Assembly: GCA_030430075.1 (NCBI GenBank)
Contig: JAUIGN010000018.1
Location: 62,001 to 126,000, forward strand
Direction of reading: 5' to 3'
DNA from: a bacterium
GTDB lineage: Bacteria; Planctomycetota; Planctomycetia; Pirellulales; Pirellulaceae
Length of the DNA stretch: 64,000 nucleotides
Shown: positions 37,842-45,846 of the stretch, piece by piece
How positions within the stretch are numbered: position 1 is the stretch's first letter
How the letters are laid out: every line of letters starts with the position of its first letter
The notes under the pieces: generated by a model
What the model saw: only the letters and a program-made list of their open reading frames with translations
Databases searched by the model: none
What the model was told of the DNA's origin: nothing
Made by a program: the position numbers and the translations under genes

Positions 37842-38485
37842 ACCAAGTCCCGGCCAAGCCAAAGATCTACCACATCACCCACGTCGAGAATCTTACGAAG
37901 ATTATCGCGCAGGGTGGTTTGTGGTCCGATCGCGAGATGATCGATCAGGGCTTGAAAGTCAACGCGGTCGGGCTTGCCGAGATCAAGGGCCGGCGACTGA
38001 ACGAATACGAAGTCACTTGCCACCCGGGAACGAAGGTCGGCGACTACGTGCCGTTCTACCTTTGCCCCCGAAGCGTGATGCTTTCGGTGTTCTGGTACGA
38101 CAATCTCCCCGAATTGACGTACCACGGCGGGCAAGAACCAATCGTCCATCTGCAAGCTGATATGATGAGATGTCGGTCATGGGCGAGTCGGAATGGCGTT
38201 CCGTTCGCGTTTTCGGATATGAATGCTGGGATGGCGACGGCCGAATTCTTCAACCGTAAGCAAGACTTAGGCCGAATAGATTGGGAGGTAGTTGAAAGCA
38301 ACAATTTTGCCGGCGATCGAAAGCACAGAAAAGCGGCTGAATTCCTGATCCATCGATTCTTCCCATGGGAATTGGTGGAAAGCATTGGAGTGATTGACCG
38401 TAGTCGATCGAGAGTCGTCAAGAAGGCGATTGCGGACTGTGAACATCAACCGCCAGTCGCAATTAAGCCGGAATGGTACTTCTAA
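37838..38485 (+). CDS. darT: DarT-family DNA ADP-ribosyltransferase toxin
   Basis: Starting from the GTG at 37838, which overlaps the hsdS stop, gives 215 residues, the normal DarT (DUF4433) length. The N-terminal KIYHITHVENLTKII carries the NAD-contacting His. IKGRR holds the position of the catalytic Arg (Arg52 or Arg53), then comes VGDYVPFYLCPRSVML, a family hallmark, and the catalytic Glu168 in KAAEFLIHRFFPW. Known DarT enzymes attach ADP-ribose to thymidine in single-stranded DNA, stopping replication, and serve in phage defence. The frame is open further upstream inside hsdS, but that part has no DarT similarity. It is followed 15 bp later by its antitoxin gene. Confidence 0.93.
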   Translation: MNQVPAKPKIYHITHVENLTKIIAQGGLWSDREMIDQGLKVNAVGLAEIKGRRLNEYEVTCHPGTKVGDYVPFYLCPRSVMLSVFWYDNLPELTYHGGQEPIVHLQADMMRCRSWASRNGVPFAFSDMNAGMATAEFFNRKQDLGRIDWEVVESNNFAGDRKHRKAAEFLIHRFFPWELVESIGVIDRSRSRVVKKAIADCEHQPPVAIKPEWYF

Positions 38486-38500
38486 TTGAAGAGCAGAACG

Positions 38501-39550
38501 ATGATGGAATTCACAACAGGTGACATACTGAAGGCGGAAGCAGAAGCACTCGTCAACACCGTCAATTGCTACGGTGTGATGGGGCGTGGCATTGCTCTGC
38601 AATTCAAAAAGAAATTCCCCGAGAACTTTAAGCAATACAAGAAGGTTTGCGATGCGGGCGATCTGCGCCCCGGAATGATGTTCGTCTTCGCGACCGAAGA
38701 GATGTTCAATCCGAAGTACGTTATCAACTTTCCAACGAAGAATCATTGGAAAGGACGAAGCAAGATTGAAGACATCGATTCAGGACTCGAAGCACTCGTC
38801 GACGAAGTACGTCGGTTGGGTATTCGGTCGATCGCAATGCCACCGTTAGGTTGCGGACTTGGCGGTTTGAAATGGGAAGACGTTCGCCCACGTATCGAAT
38901 CAGCCTTCGCTTCGATGCCCGATGTTGCGGTGTTTGTCTACGAACCCGGCAAGGCACCATCTGCCGCGGCAATGACGAAGTCGGCCAAGGTGCCCACAAT
39001 GACCAAAGGCCGCGCGGCAATGATTGGCCTGATGCGGAAGTATCGCTCCGTTGCGATGGATCCAGATGTAACACTTCTCGAGATTCACAAACTGATGTAC
39101 TTCATGGTTGGTTTTGGCGAACCAATGGAGCAATTGCAATTCTCCAAGGGGCCCTATGGTCCGTATGCAACAAAATTGCGACACGTCTTGAACGCGACCG
39201 AGGGACACTTCACCCTTGGTTTCGCAGATGGTGGCGAGAACCCCGACAAGCCCTTGTCTCTCGTCGAGGGAGCAATCGAGAAAGCCGAAGAGGTTCTCGA
39301 ATCTGAACCGCAAACGAGAGCGAACTTTGAACACGTCGCCAAACTGATCAAAGGATTCGAGACGCCATTCGGAATGGAACTTTTGGCGACCGTTCAATGG
39401 GTCGCAACAGATGAAGGTGCACGCGATCCAGAAGAGGCAATGCAAAAGATCGCAGAATGGTCACCTCGAAAACGTGAAATGTTTTCGCCCCATCACGTCC
39501 AACTAGCTTGGAAGGTGCTTGCCCAGAATGGGTTACTAGAAAGTGTCTGA
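38501..39550 (+). CDS. darG: DarG-family macrodomain antitoxin
   Basis: The 349-residue product has an N-terminal macrodomain (about 1-155: FTTGDILKAEAEALVNTVNC, PPLGCGLGGLKW). With the ATG at 38501, Asn22 and Lys80 fall exactly at the numbers of the residues known to bind ADP-ribose and to remove it in characterised DarG proteins, which supports this start; a TTG five codons earlier is less likely. GAAGAG lies 7 bp upstream. The C-terminal domain (about 170-349, YRSVAMDPDVTLLEIHKLMYFMV and QFSKGPYGPYA) matches the part that binds DarT directly. It reverses DNA ADP-ribosylation and blocks the toxin. Its end touches the hsdR start. Confidence 0.93.
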   Translation: MMEFTTGDILKAEAEALVNTVNCYGVMGRGIALQFKKKFPENFKQYKKVCDAGDLRPGMMFVFATEEMFNPKYVINFPTKNHWKGRSKIEDIDSGLEALVDEVRRLGIRSIAMPPLGCGLGGLKWEDVRPRIESAFASMPDVAVFVYEPGKAPSAAAMTKSAKVPTMTKGRAAMIGLMRKYRSVAMDPDVTLLEIHKLMYFMVGFGEPMEQLQFSKGPYGPYATKLRHVLNATEGHFTLGFADGGENPDKPLSLVEGAIEKAEEVLESEPQTRANFEHVAKLIKGFETPFGMELLATVQWVATDEGARDPEEAMQKIAEWSPRKREMFSPHHVQLAWKVLAQNGLLESV

Positions 39551-42500
39551 CATAATGCCCGAAACGAACAGTGACGCAAGCAAGGTTCAAGAGAAGGGGC
39601 CGCACTACAAGAAGATCGCCGGCGGCGTCAGCGACACAAGCGAAGGTGGACTCGAAAAGATCATCTTCGACGATATGGTCGATCGCGGTTGGCGATCGGG
39701 CGATCCGAAGGACTATGACCGCGAATACTGCGTTGACTTGGCGAAGCTTCGCGAGTTCTTAAAAGAAACCCAACCGAAGATCGCGGAAGAATTGCTACTC
39801 GAGAGCGATAATCCGACGCGACGCAAAGTTCTTGCGAGGCTCGAGAAGGAGATCGGTTCGCGAGGCGTTATCGACGTCATTCGGCGTGGAATAAAGTTCG
39901 ATCACCACGACATCGAACTCTTCTACGGAACGCCATCGCCCGGCAACGCGAAGTCGGCTGAACTGTTCGCCGGCAACCGATTCAGCATCACAAGGCAACT
40001 GCGGTACAGTCTCGACGAATCCGGTCGCGCGCTCGATCTTGGCATCTTCATTAACGGCTTACCGATCGCGACGTTCGAGCTCAAGAACAACTTAACGAAT
40101 CAAGACGTCGACGACGCAGTCGCTCAATACAGCGATCCGCGACAGCGCAATCCGAAAGAGCGTCTCTTCGCGTTCGGGCGTTGCATCGTTCACTTTGCGG
40201 TCGATGATCAGCAAGTGAAAATGTGCACGCACCTAAAAGGCAAGAAGTCTTGGTTCTTGCCGTTTAACCAAGGTTGGAACGATGGGGCGGGCAATCCGCC
40301 AAATCCGAACGGATTGAAGACGGACTATCTATGGAAGAGAGTTCTGACGCCGGAAAGCACAACGAACATCGTCGAGAACTACGCCCAGATCGTCGTCGAG
40401 AAGAACAAGAGGACGGGACAGAAGACGCGCAAGCAGATCTTTCCGCGTTATCACCAATTGGATCTCGTTCGCGGGTTGCTTGAGAACGTTCGAGAACGCG
40501 GCGTTGGCCGTCGCTATTTATTGCAACATTCGGCCGGCAGTGGCAAGTCGAACTCGATCGCCTGGTTGGCTCACCAATTGATCGGACTTCACGGCGGAAG
40601 CGGCGGAGTCGATGACCCGGAGATCTTCGATACGGTTATTGTCATCACCGACCGACGGATCCTCGATCAACAGATCGACGCAACGATTCGCCAGTTCATG
40701 CAAGTCGGATCGACCGTCGGCCATGCGAAGCGAAGCGGCGATCTGCGAAAGTTCATCGAGTCCGGCAAAAAGATGATCATTAGCACCGTTCAGAAGTTCC
40801 CGTTCATCTTGGACGAGATCGGTGACGCCCATCGCGGTCGCAAATTCGCGCTGATCATTGACGAAGCCCACTCGAGCCAAGGCGGCAAGGTTGCTGCGGC
40901 AGTGAACGAAGCGATCAGCGATCCAGAAGATACGATCAACGATGCGCTTGAAAAGCGAATGGCCGCGCGCAAGATGGTGTCCAACGCAAGCTATTTCGCG
41001 TTCACCGCGACCCCGAAGAACCGGACGCTGGAAATGTTCGGTGATGCCTTCCCCGGTCCCGAGGGGAAGACCAAGCATCGGCCATTCCACACTTACACGA
41101 TGAAGCAAGCGATCGATGAAGGCTTCATCATTGACGTCTTGAAGTACTACACGCCGGTCGCCAGCTATTACCGGTTGGAGGCGGTTGTCGAAGACGATCC
41201 GATGTTCGATCGGAAGCGGGCGCAAAAGAAGCTCCGTAAGTACGTCGAGCGCCACGACCACGCGATCCGCTTGAAGGCGGAAATCATGGTTGACCACTTT
41301 CTCGCCTACGTCTTGGCCCCTCGAAAGATCGGTGGCGAAGCTCGAGCGATGGTGATCTGTAGCGGGATCCCCGAAGCCGTCAAATACTACCGAAGCATCA
41401 AGGGTTACCTGGCAGAGATCAAGAGCCCGCATAAAGCGATTGTAGCGTTTTCGGGTGAAACCGAGGTCGAAGGGGAGATGATGACGGAAAGCCAGTTAAA
41501 TGGCTTCCCGAGCGACGAGATTCCGGAAAAGATCCAAGAACACCCCTATCGGTTCTTGGTTTGCGCGGACAAGTTCCAAACCGGGTACGACGAGCCGCTG
41601 TTGCACACGATGTACGTCGACAAGAAGTTGTCCGACGTTCAAGCGGTTCAAACGTTGTCACGTCTCAACCGAGCCCATCCAAACAAGCGAAGCGCGTTTG
41701 TCCTCGACTTCTACAACAACGCGGACACAGTCACCGAAGCATTTGCGGACTATTATCGGACAACGCTCCTTTCAGAAGAGACTGATCAAAACAAGTTGCA
41801 TGATTTGCAACGCGAACTCGAAGACGCGCAAGTCTTCACGAAGGAACAAGTCGATACGCTTGTCGAGCGATACTTGGGCGGCGAACGCCGTGATACGCTC
41901 GATCCGTTGCTTGATCCATGCGTCGCGGTCTACAAGACGACATTGGACGAAGACGGTCAAGTCGAGTTCAAGGGCAAAGCGAAGGCGTTCGTCCGAACCT
42001 ATGACTTCCTGGCCTCGATCCTTCCCTACAGCAACGCGTCTTGGGAGAAGCTCTCGATCTTTCTGACGATGCTAGTGCGCAAGCTTCCGGCGCCGACCGA
42101 AGAGGATCTATCGAAGGGAATTCTCGACGCGATCAACATGGATAGCTATCGCGTTGAAAAGCAAGAGCGGTTGAAGATTATCCTTGGGGATGAAGACGCC
42201 GAGATCGATCCGACGCCGACGGGCGGGGGTGGGCGCAAGCCGGAACCCGAACTCGTCCGCCTAAGCGAGATCTTGCAAACATTCAACGAGCAATTCGGCA
42301 CGCTATTCACGGATGCCGATCGAATCTTCCGGCGGATTAAAGACGATGTTGCGCCGGCAGTTGAAAAGGATGAAGCGTATCAAAACGCCAAGACAAACAC
42401 GCCCGGGAAAGCACGTCTCGAGCTGACGGCGGCCGTTAAGAAGGCGATGGGGCCGATGCTACGCGACGATACCGAGTTCTACAGACAGTTCGTCCAGAAC

Positions 42501-42554
42501 GATTCCTTCAAACGGTTCGTGACTGACTTGGTCGACGAATTGATCTCGCAATAG
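39543..42554 (+). CDS. hsdR: type I restriction-modification endonuclease and translocase subunit
   Basis: This 1003-residue subunit (999 if the ATG at 39555 is used instead of the GTG at 39543) has the usual order. The nuclease domain has PD-(D/E)xK residues in LDLGIFINGLPIATFELKN (Glu179-Leu-Lys). Two RecA-like motor domains follow, with Walker A SAGSGKS (330-336) and DEAH near 440, ITDRRILDQQ, FTATPKNRTL and the motif VI region TLSRLNRAHPNK. A C-terminal helical part binds the methylase core. It translocates DNA and cuts unmethylated molecules. The GTG overlaps the darG stop by 8 bp, so hsdR probably depends on translation through darTG. A Gly-rich linker lies near residue 895. Confidence 0.94.
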   Translation: MSDIMPETNSDASKVQEKGPHYKKIAGGVSDTSEGGLEKIIFDDMVDRGWRSGDPKDYDREYCVDLAKLREFLKETQPKIAEELLLESDNPTRRKVLARLEKEIGSRGVIDVIRRGIKFDHHDIELFYGTPSPGNAKSAELFAGNRFSITRQLRYSLDESGRALDLGIFINGLPIATFELKNNLTNQDVDDAVAQYSDPRQRNPKERLFAFGRCIVHFAVDDQQVKMCTHLKGKKSWFLPFNQGWNDGAGNPPNPNGLKTDYLWKRVLTPESTTNIVENYAQIVVEKNKRTGQKTRKQIFPRYHQLDLVRGLLENVRERGVGRRYLLQHSAGSGKSNSIAWLAHQLIGLHGGSGGVDDPEIFDTVIVITDRRILDQQIDATIRQFMQVGSTVGHAKRSGDLRKFIESGKKMIISTVQKFPFILDEIGDAHRGRKFALIIDEAHSSQGGKVAAAVNEAISDPEDTINDALEKRMAARKMVSNASYFAFTATPKNRTLEMFGDAFPGPEGKTKHRPFHTYTMKQAIDEGFIIDVLKYYTPVASYYRLEAVVEDDPMFDRKRAQKKLRKYVERHDHAIRLKAEIMVDHFLAYVLAPRKIGGEARAMVICSGIPEAVKYYRSIKGYLAEIKSPHKAIVAFSGETEVEGEMMTESQLNGFPSDEIPEKIQEHPYRFLVCADKFQTGYDEPLLHTMYVDKKLSDVQAVQTLSRLNRAHPNKRSAFVLDFYNNADTVTEAFADYYRTTLLSEETDQNKLHDLQRELEDAQVFTKEQVDTLVERYLGGERRDTLDPLLDPCVAVYKTTLDEDGQVEFKGKAKAFVRTYDFLASILPYSNASWEKLSIFLTMLVRKLPAPTEEDLSKGILDAINMDSYRVEKQERLKIILGDEDAEIDPTPTGGGGRKPEPELVRLSEILQTFNEQFGTLFTDADRIFRRIKDDVAPAVEKDEAYQNAKTNTPGKARLELTAAVKKAMGPMLRDDTEFYRQFVQNDSFKRFVTDLVDELISQ

Positions 42555-42634
42555 CGAACCCGCCAGCATCGAGAGGCAGCTTGACCGGCAATCAATGATT
42601 GGTTCGCTGGTTTCGCGAGTTGGCGACCTAAAAG

Positions 42635-42809
42635 GGTTCTCCCGCACTTTTGGTGAAACCACCAACCGGGTCATGTCGGAACCGATGGTTGGCCATCGAG
42701 TTAGCATCCTGTATGCAGCGACAGCACTCTTGGCCCTCCGTATTTCGCCGAACGTGTTGCGGCGAGAAGACTTGAACTCGATATCCTTCACCAAAACAGG
42801 GGAAGAACC
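42635..42809 (+). mobile_element. 175-bp MITE-like element, copy 1, with 8-bp target duplication
   Basis: The ends are imperfect inverted repeats of 23 bp: the left end runs from GGTTCTCCCGC to TTTTGGTGAA and the right end is TTCACCAAAA to GAAGAACC, with four mismatches. The element is flanked on both sides by CCTAAAAG (42627-42634 and 42810-42817), a perfect 8-bp target duplication. GG-starting ends with 8-bp duplications are typical of ISL3-family insertion sequences, so it may be a short derivative moved by such a transposase. It encodes no transposase itself. Confidence 0.8.
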
Positions 42810-42934
42810 CCTAAAAGGTACACCCGACGTAAGCGCGCAGTCTGACCGGCTGCGGAAAATGTCAGAGACCGGGATTTTTGGCTGATAGCTGGAGAGCGGG
42901 CATTGGGTCAAGCTGTCAGAGGGCGCTTGAATCC

Positions 42935-43112
42935 GGTTCTCCCGCACTTTTGGTGAAACCACCAACCGGGTCATGTCGGAACCGATGGTTGGCCATCGAG
43001 TTAGCATCCTGCATGCAGCGACAGCACTCTTTGCCGTCTGTATTTCGCCGAACGTGTCGCGACGAGACGACTTGAACTCGATATCCTTCACCAAAACAGC
43101 GGAGACGAAACC
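42935..43112 (+). mobile_element. MITE-like element, copy 2, decayed right end
   Basis: The first 165 bp match copy 1 at a distance of exactly 300 bp with roughly ten differences. The left end is identical; the right end (TTCACCAAAACAGCGGAG...) has diverged, with ACGAAACC in place of GAAGAACC. The flanks (TTGAATCC and CGTGATCC) are not a clean duplication, so this copy looks older or rearranged. Confidence 0.75.
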
Positions 43113-43234
43113 CGTGATCCTAAACTCAGCGCCTACAACGGTTCTGGTGTACGGTTACGAAAAACCTTTTCAAAGCGCTCGGTGACAGCGGCAACGGCCG
43201 GTCGTTGCCTGTACGAATGACGAGCCGGCAAACA

Positions 43235-43969
43235 TCACTTTCCGAGCGCGGGCCGAATTGTCGAGACGACTTGCTTTGCCAACTCCTGGGAACCCACGGG
43301 GGTGAAGTGCACGTTGGCCGGGCGCATGATCTTATCCATGCGCGGCTTGACGAAGGTGAACAAGTCATCCACGGCGACGTCGTGTTCCTCCATAATCTTG
43401 GCCGCGATCTGGTTGTACTTCGCCGCGTCGCCGACCACGCGACCTGCCGCGCCTTCGGGAACGGGGGTGGTCGAGCACCAGATCAGTGTGGCGCCGGTCT
43501 CTTTGAGCCGGGCGACAAGCTTGCTGAGGTTTCGGGCATACTTTTCCGGCGGGACTTGCTGGTGGCTGCCGGCGGCCTTCGGGTCTGCCAGGCCCTGCCC
43601 GGTCGCACCCAAGTACTTCAGGTCATGCAGGCCCCAATTGAAATGGATGACGTCCCATTTGCTCTCGCCGAGCCAGGCGTCGATCTGTTCCAGGCCGCGC
43701 GTGGTTGGTCCACAGTTGGTCGGGGGCCGATGGACATTTGCCTGCCCTTTGAGGAGGTCTCGTACCGGCAACGTATACCCGATGGAAATCGAGTCGCCGA
43801 TCAGCAAGACACGCGGCAGCGCGGGATCATCGTTGATCGGCGCGAAGACCGGATTTGGCGTGCGCCGGGCCCGTTTCTTCTTCGTCGCTTGCTTGTCCTG
43901 AGCGGCAAGCAGCGAAGGCAGCATCGCGAGCAATGTGACGGTGAGGACGAGTCGGGGCAGGCGTGCCAT
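43235..43969 (-). CDS. exported SGNH/GDSL-type hydrolase
   Basis: The ATG at 43969 with AAGGAG just upstream gives 244 residues and a signal peptide, [23 protein letters not shown]. The SGNH blocks are visible: block I in [12 protein letters not shown], block III as NWGLHDL (an NxGLHD variant of GxND, often seen in planctomycete members), and block V around [26 protein letters not shown], with the catalytic Asp-x-x-His. It is probably a periplasmic esterase acting on a sugar ester. A basic stretch KKKRARR follows the signal. It is the first gene beyond the restriction island and returns to the high-GC codon style of the host. Confidence 0.88.
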   Translation of the reverse strand: MARLPRLVLTVTLLAMLPSLLAAQDKQATKKKRARRTPNPVFAPINDDPALPRVLLIGDSISIGYTLPVRDLLKGQANVHRPPTNCGPTTRGLEQIDAWLGESKWDVIHFNWGLHDLKYLGATGQGLADPKAAGSHQQVPPEKYARNLSKLVARLKETGATLIWCSTTPVPEGAAGRVVGDAAKYNQIAAKIMEEHDVAVDDLFTFVKPRMDKIMRPANVHFTPVGSQELAKQVVSTIRPALGK

Positions 43970-44389
43970 GGTGGCTCCTTGAATCGAGGAGGACGTTGAA
44001 TCAACGGGAGACGCTCCACATTCTTCCTCGTTGCGCCGGCCACTGCAAGCTGAACGGGCGATTTCTTGTTCGTCCCCAGCCGACGCGCTCAACATCGTGC
44101 AGCGCATGGTCGCCCGGAGGTGGCATGCTGTGCGAGAGGAGTGCCTCGCAACCGCGCGCGAGTCAGAGTATCATTCTGGCTGGTGTAGAAGCCTGCTCCG
44201 CGTTCCCTTGACGCTCCCCTGGTGCTTCGCGCGGCGCCGTTTCTGTCCACACAAATGACCTCACCATGCTGAGGGAAATGGCCACTGTCCGGTCCTTGGC
44301 CCGCCGAATGATGGTTGGCGCAACCTGCCCACGTACGACTTACCTGGCCACCCCTGCCGTCGCTTCGCTCAGCGAAAGGAACTCTACCG
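43970..44389. other. divergent intergenic region
   Basis: This 420-bp gap between the SGNH hydrolase and the first PQQ-like gene should hold both promoters. CGTTGA-A-TCAACG, a 13-bp palindrome at 43994-44006, sits about 25 bp before the hydrolase start codon and could be an operator or simply leader sequence. Nothing else stands out. Confidence 0.45.
43975..43980 (-). promoter_or_regulatory. ribosome-binding site of the SGNH hydrolase gene
   Basis: AAGGAG on the minus strand, 5 bp before the ATG at 43969, decides this start over an in-frame ATG 138 bp upstream. Confidence 0.7.
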
Positions 44390-45625
44390 ATGACTCGACT
44401 TGTCTGCTTCTTGCTGGTGTTGACTTCACTGCCCGGCAGTCTTACGGCCGCCGCGGAATGGCCTCAGTTTCGAGGTCCCCAGGGTGACGGCCATGCGACC
44501 GGCGATTTGCCGTTGGAAATCAACGAGCAAAAGGTGCAGTGGGACGTTGCCATTCCCGGCAAGGGTTGGTCGTCGCCGGTGGTCTGGGGTGACCAGATCT
44601 GGGTGACGACGGCGACGATTGATGGTAAGCGAATGAGTGCCGTTTGCGTGGACCGTCGCACGGGCAAAGTCGTTCATGACGTCTTGTTATTCGAGAATGA
44701 CAATCCTCGCTACTGTCATCCGACCAACAGCTACGCGTCTCCCACGCCGGTCATCCAGGAAGGGCGCCTGTTCGCTCACTTCGGCAGCTACGGAACCTGC
44801 TGCCTTGACACGGTCACCGGGAAAAAGATCTGGGAACGGCGGGATCTGCCCTGCGATCATTGGCGCGGGCCGGGGTCCTCGCCGGTGATCGACGGCGACC
44901 GATTGTTTGTCGCCTTTGACGGCTACGATCAACAGTACATGGTGGCCCTCGACACGAGCAGCGGCAAGACGGTCTGGAAGAAGGACCGGAAGATCGATTA
45001 CGGGACGGACAACGGGGATCGCAAGAAAGCCTACAGCACGGCGATCATCATTCACGAGAAAGGTCGGCGCCAGGTGATTAGCCCGAGTGCGGGCGACACC
45101 ATCTCCTATGATCCCGCGACGGGAAAGGAACTTTGGCGCGTCCATCACGGCGGTATGAACGCGGCTGCCCGGCCCCTGTACGGGCACGGCCTGGTCTTTA
45201 TTGCGGCGGGTGACGGAGGAACGTCGCTCGTGGCGGTACGTCCCGACGGCAAAGGCGATGTGACCGAGTCGCACGTCGAGTGGGGATTCGGGAAGAGTGT
45301 TCCCAAGCGTCCCTCGCAGCTTCTCGTCGGCGACCATATTTACATGATCAATGACGAAGGCGTAGCCTCTTGCCTCGAAGCCAAGACGGCCAAGATCGTT
45401 TGGCAAAAACGCATCGGCGGCAAATTCCGCGCTTCGCCGATTGTCGCCGGCGGCAACGTCTATTGTTTTGGCCTGGACGGCGAGATCAAGGTGTTTGCCG
45501 CATCGCCGGAATTCAAGCTGGTGTCGGAAAGCAAGCTGGGCGACGGATTCCAGGCCTCGCCGGCGGTCGCCGGGGACACGTTGATTTTGCGCTCGATCAG
45601 CCGCTTGTACTCGATTACCAAGTAG
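44390..45625 (+). CDS. exported PQQ-like beta-propeller protein (first of two)
   Basis: Taking the ATG at 44390 (AAAGGA upstream) gives 411 residues with a signal peptide, MTRLVCFLLVLTSLPGSLTA. The mature protein opens EWPQFRGPQGDG, the usual start of planctomycete PQQ-like propellers. It then repeats blades of the form G-x-x-W-x and V-x-x-G (TVTGKKIWERRDLP, DTSSGKTVWKKDRK, DPATGKELWRVHH, ASCLEAKTAKIVWQKRI). No residues of a PQQ-dependent dehydrogenase active site are apparent, so it is more likely a binding or scaffold propeller like BamB. The next gene is a paralogue in the same direction, 221 bp on. Confidence 0.88.
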   Translation: MTRLVCFLLVLTSLPGSLTAAAEWPQFRGPQGDGHATGDLPLEINEQKVQWDVAIPGKGWSSPVVWGDQIWVTTATIDGKRMSAVCVDRRTGKVVHDVLLFENDNPRYCHPTNSYASPTPVIQEGRLFAHFGSYGTCCLDTVTGKKIWERRDLPCDHWRGPGSSPVIDGDRLFVAFDGYDQQYMVALDTSSGKTVWKKDRKIDYGTDNGDRKKAYSTAIIIHEKGRRQVISPSAGDTISYDPATGKELWRVHHGGMNAAARPLYGHGLVFIAAGDGGTSLVAVRPDGKGDVTESHVEWGFGKSVPKRPSQLLVGDHIYMINDEGVASCLEAKTAKIVWQKRIGGKFRASPIVAGGNVYCFGLDGEIKVFAASPEFKLVSESKLGDGFQASPAVAGDTLILRSISRLYSITK

Positions 45626-45785
45626 GAGGCGCGGGGGAGCTGAAACAAGCTGCGTGCCTGTGGAAGGTCGCGGTGAAAATCACTCTGCGAACGGCGATTC
45701 GACCGTTGGTGCCCCGTTCCAGCCTTGTGCCCGGTCGCACCCCATGGATCTTGTGCTCGCGGCCACGCCTGCTCACATTTTTTTT

Positions 45786-45831
45786 GCTGACGATCTTCCA
45801 TCCTTCGTTCTGACGATCTTCGATCCTTGCA
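45786..45831. repeat. imperfect 23-bp tandem repeat
   Basis: Two copies of a unit containing CTGACGATCTTC and ATCCTT lie in the 221-bp gap between the two PQQ-like genes, close to the start of the second. Confidence 0.55.
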
Positions 45832-45846
45832 CCTGGTGGCAGCCTC

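Larger units (their letters stand above)
42555..43234. other. gene-free region with two MITE-like elements
   Basis: This 680-bp stretch lies between the hsdR stop and the end of the SGNH hydrolase gene on the other strand. It is mostly two copies of one element, 300 bp apart in the same direction. Frames that read through both copies on either strand exist only because the repeat period is a multiple of three. Confidence 0.7.

Noticed and set aside
33644-42934. Attachment sites of an integrated element around the restriction block
   Set aside because: No matching direct repeats at the two edges, no tRNA and no integrase were found; the left duplication and right MITE copies are unrelated in sequence.
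42459-43094. Minus-strand reading frame of 211 codons through both MITE-like copies and the hsdR end
   Set aside because: It exists because the repeat period (300 bp) is a multiple of three; the protein would repeat itself, overlaps hsdR antisense and matches no transposase.
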